From the NCBI GenBank assembly GCA_007121375.1, contig SKLX01000181.1, forward strand, positions 1 to 14,014: 14,014 bases of DNA, read 5' to 3'. Origin of the DNA: Bacillota bacterium (GTDB taxonomy: Bacteria; Bacillota; Dethiobacteria; SKNC01). Under the pieces are notes generated by a model, which did no database searches, was not told the DNA's origin, and was given only the letters and a program-made list of their open reading frames with translations. Of this stretch, positions 12,474 to 14,014 are shown piece by piece. The position numbers were made by a program, and so were the translations under genes. How positions within the stretch are numbered: the stretch's first letter is position 1; every line of letters begins with the position of its first letter.

Positions 12474-14014
12474 ATGTCCCTAAAAGATGAACTGGAAAAA
12501 CAAAAGATAATCCTGATGGAAGCAGAACGCATTGCCCATATAGGGGGATGGGAATGGGACTTGAAGGAAGATCGTTTTTACTGTACAGAAGGATGGAGGC
12601 GGATTAATGGCGTCAGCAAAATAACTATGACCCGGGAGGAACTATTAAACCTGGCCCATCCAGAAGATCTGGGAATGATTATGGATTCTTTTGAAGGAGC
12701 TTTGCGTGGAGTAAAGTCTTACGATATAAAGCACCGCATTATAAAGGAAGATAGTGGAGAGATCCGTTATGTCCATTCCCGGGGGGAAGTTGTCTATGAT
12801 GACAAGGGAAATCCCGTCAAGGTATACGGGGTGTCTATGGATATAACGGAAAGTAAAAGGAGGGAGGAAGAACTGATAGCTTACGAGCAAATAGTTTCTT
12901 CTTCTCAGGATTTGATGTCCCTGGTGGACAGGGAATACTGTTACCGGATTGTTAATGAGCCCTATGGTTTTATACATAAGACTTCCAGAGACCAGATTGT
13001 AGGCTGTCATGTTTCTGACATCCTGGGTGAAAAGGCTTTTTATGATGTGGCAAAACCCAGGCTGGACCGTTGTTTCAAAGGGGAAAGGGTAAATTATGCA
13101 GAATGGTTTTATTTCCCTGAAAAGGGATACCGGTATATGGATGTAACCTATTCTCCCTGTTACCTGGATGAATCAACCATTATGGGCGCTGCTACGGTAG
13201 TCCGTGATATAACCGAACGGAAACAGGCAGAAGAAGCCCTCCGGGAACAAAAGGACCTGCTGGAAGGATTAATCGATGGAATTTCCGATGTGGTAGCTAT
13301 CCAGTATCCTGACCACACCATAGAACGTTTTAACAAGGCCGGGTATGAAATGCTGGGCATGACCCCGGAAGAAGTTAAAGGGAAAAAGTGTTATGAGCTT
13401 ATAGGTAGATACCAGGAATGTGAAGAATGTGCCACCCGGAAGGCTTTAGAAACTAAAGAGTTAACCGTAATAGAGAAATATATCCCGGAAGTGGAAATGT
13501 ATCTTAATTGCCGCAGCAATCCCGTTTTAGATGAAGAAGGGAATGTGGTAAGGATAGTAGAGCAGCTTCAAGACATAACGGAGAGGAAAATACAGGAGGA
13601 TGCCTTAAAAAGAGAAAGGGACTATATGTTTAAGATTTTTGATTCCATGAGTCAGTATGTAGTAGTAGACAGTAAAGATTATATTATAGAGTATTTAAAC
13701 CGTTCGGCAAAGGAGGATTTTGGAGACCTGGTGGGGAAAGTTTGTTACCGGGAAATTGGGCAGGAGGCCCCCTGCAAACAGTGCCCCATTCCCAAAATCG
13801 TTCATGAAAAACATCCAGGACCTGTAAAATATAATGTGGAAGCTTTCGGCAGGATACTGGAGGGAAGCGCCACCCCCCTGGTGAACCTGGACGGAAGCAT
13901 CTCCGTTTTGGAGGTATTGGAGGATATCACGGAAGAAAAGGAAAAGGAAGAAAAAATCCGCTACCTTAGTTTTCATGACGGTCTTACCGGCCTTTATAAC
14001 CGGGCTTTTTTTGA
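12474..14014 (+). CDS. Multi-PAS sensor diguanylate cyclase-type protein, 3' end beyond the window
   Basis: At least 513 residues, still open at the window edge. There is no transmembrane segment, so it is probably cytosolic. Four PAS domains follow in series: about 20-130 (GGWEWDL, HPEDLG, YGVSMDITE; PAS_3 type), about 140-250 (ending VVRDITERK), about 262-372 (ending QLQDITERK) and about 385-490 (ending VLEDITEEK). The visible C-terminus YLSFHDGLTGLYNRAFF is the typical opening of a GGDEF domain, which makes cyclic di-GMP; an HD-GYP or EAL domain could follow. PAS3 and PAS4 each carry C-Y-x2-I-G and two more Cys at the same spacing (Cys306/316/319 and Cys424/434/437), suggesting metal or redox sensing. 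The ATG is six bases after GGAGG. Not part of the B12 operon, which is divergent. Confidence 0.9.
   Translation, partial: MSLKDELEKQKIILMEAERIAHIGGWEWDLKEDRFYCTEGWRRINGVSKITMTREELLNLAHPEDLGMIMDSFEGALRGVKSYDIKHRIIKEDSGEIRYVHSRGEVVYDDKGNPVKVYGVSMDITESKRREEELIAYEQIVSSSQDLMSLVDREYCYRIVNEPYGFIHKTSRDQIVGCHVSDILGEKAFYDVAKPRLDRCFKGERVNYAEWFYFPEKGYRYMDVTYSPCYLDESTIMGAATVVRDITERKQAEEALREQKDLLEGLIDGISDVVAIQYPDHTIERFNKAGYEMLGMTPEEVKGKKCYELIGRYQECEECATRKALETKELTVIEKYIPEVEMYLNCRSNPVLDEEGNVVRIVEQLQDITERKIQEDALKRERDYMFKIFDSMSQYVVVDSKDYIIEYLNRSAKEDFGDLVGKVCYREIGQEAPCKQCPIPKIVHEKHPGPVKYNVEAFGRILEGSATPLVNLDGSISVLEVLEDITEEKEKEEKIRYLSFHDGLTGLYNRAFF

Noticed and set aside
12645..13976. Minus-strand frames opposite the PAS/GGDEF gene
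   Set aside because: They are antisense to a long gene with four clear PAS domains and show no family motifs.

Overview
The window looks like a chromosomal segment of an anaerobic, Gram-positive-type bacterium (Firmicutes, broadly Clostridia). The signs are strong AGGAGG-type ribosome binding sites, occasional GTG starts, lipoprotein-like signal peptides, a CWB2/VanW/G5 cell-surface protein, a GreA close to the Bacillus type, a cysteine-rich flavoprotein typical of anaerobes, and an adenosylcobalamin (B12) riboswitch with a downstream intrinsic terminator. No rRNA, tRNA, CRISPR array, transposase or phage gene is visible. Genus cannot be assigned from this sequence.

Layout. Positions 30-788 (-) encode a membrane-anchored SurA/PrsA-like chaperone fragment without a parvulin domain. 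Positions 1065-5031 (+) hold two envelope genes 25 nt apart: a lipoprotein with a DUF4015 glycoside-hydrolase-like barrel, and a secreted protein with three CWB2 repeats, a DUF4309/YjgB-like region, a VanW domain and a G5-like tail. Positions 5069-6270 (-) hold a PH-like/coiled-coil hypothetical protein and a flavodoxin-family protein with a compact four-Cys motif. Then come a CNNM/DUF21 membrane protein (6429-7466, +), a GreA with an altered catalytic tip (7526-8002, -), and a two-domain lipoprotein-like hypothetical (8294-9457, +).

The most interesting part is 9495-12290 on the minus strand. A sigma-A-like promoter is followed by a B12 riboswitch, an intrinsic terminator, a zinc-dependent medium-chain dehydrogenase, a TrpD-like phosphoribosyltransferase that keeps the PRPP/metal motifs but has lost anthranilate-pocket residues, and a 67-residue orphan. 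No other tryptophan gene or known cobalamin gene is present. The control element and the altered acceptor pocket suggest an undescribed B12-linked role, for example making or attaching part of the cobamide nucleotide loop, or a B12-independent bypass. The unit is bounded by two imperfect 28-nt direct repeats (24/28 identical), so it may be a discrete cassette.

The window ends inside a sensory protein with four PAS domains and the start of a GGDEF domain (12474 to the edge). Two of its PAS domains carry an identically spaced Cys motif. Several short intergenic regions hold terminators, and two minus-strand terminators overlap the ends of convergent plus-strand genes.
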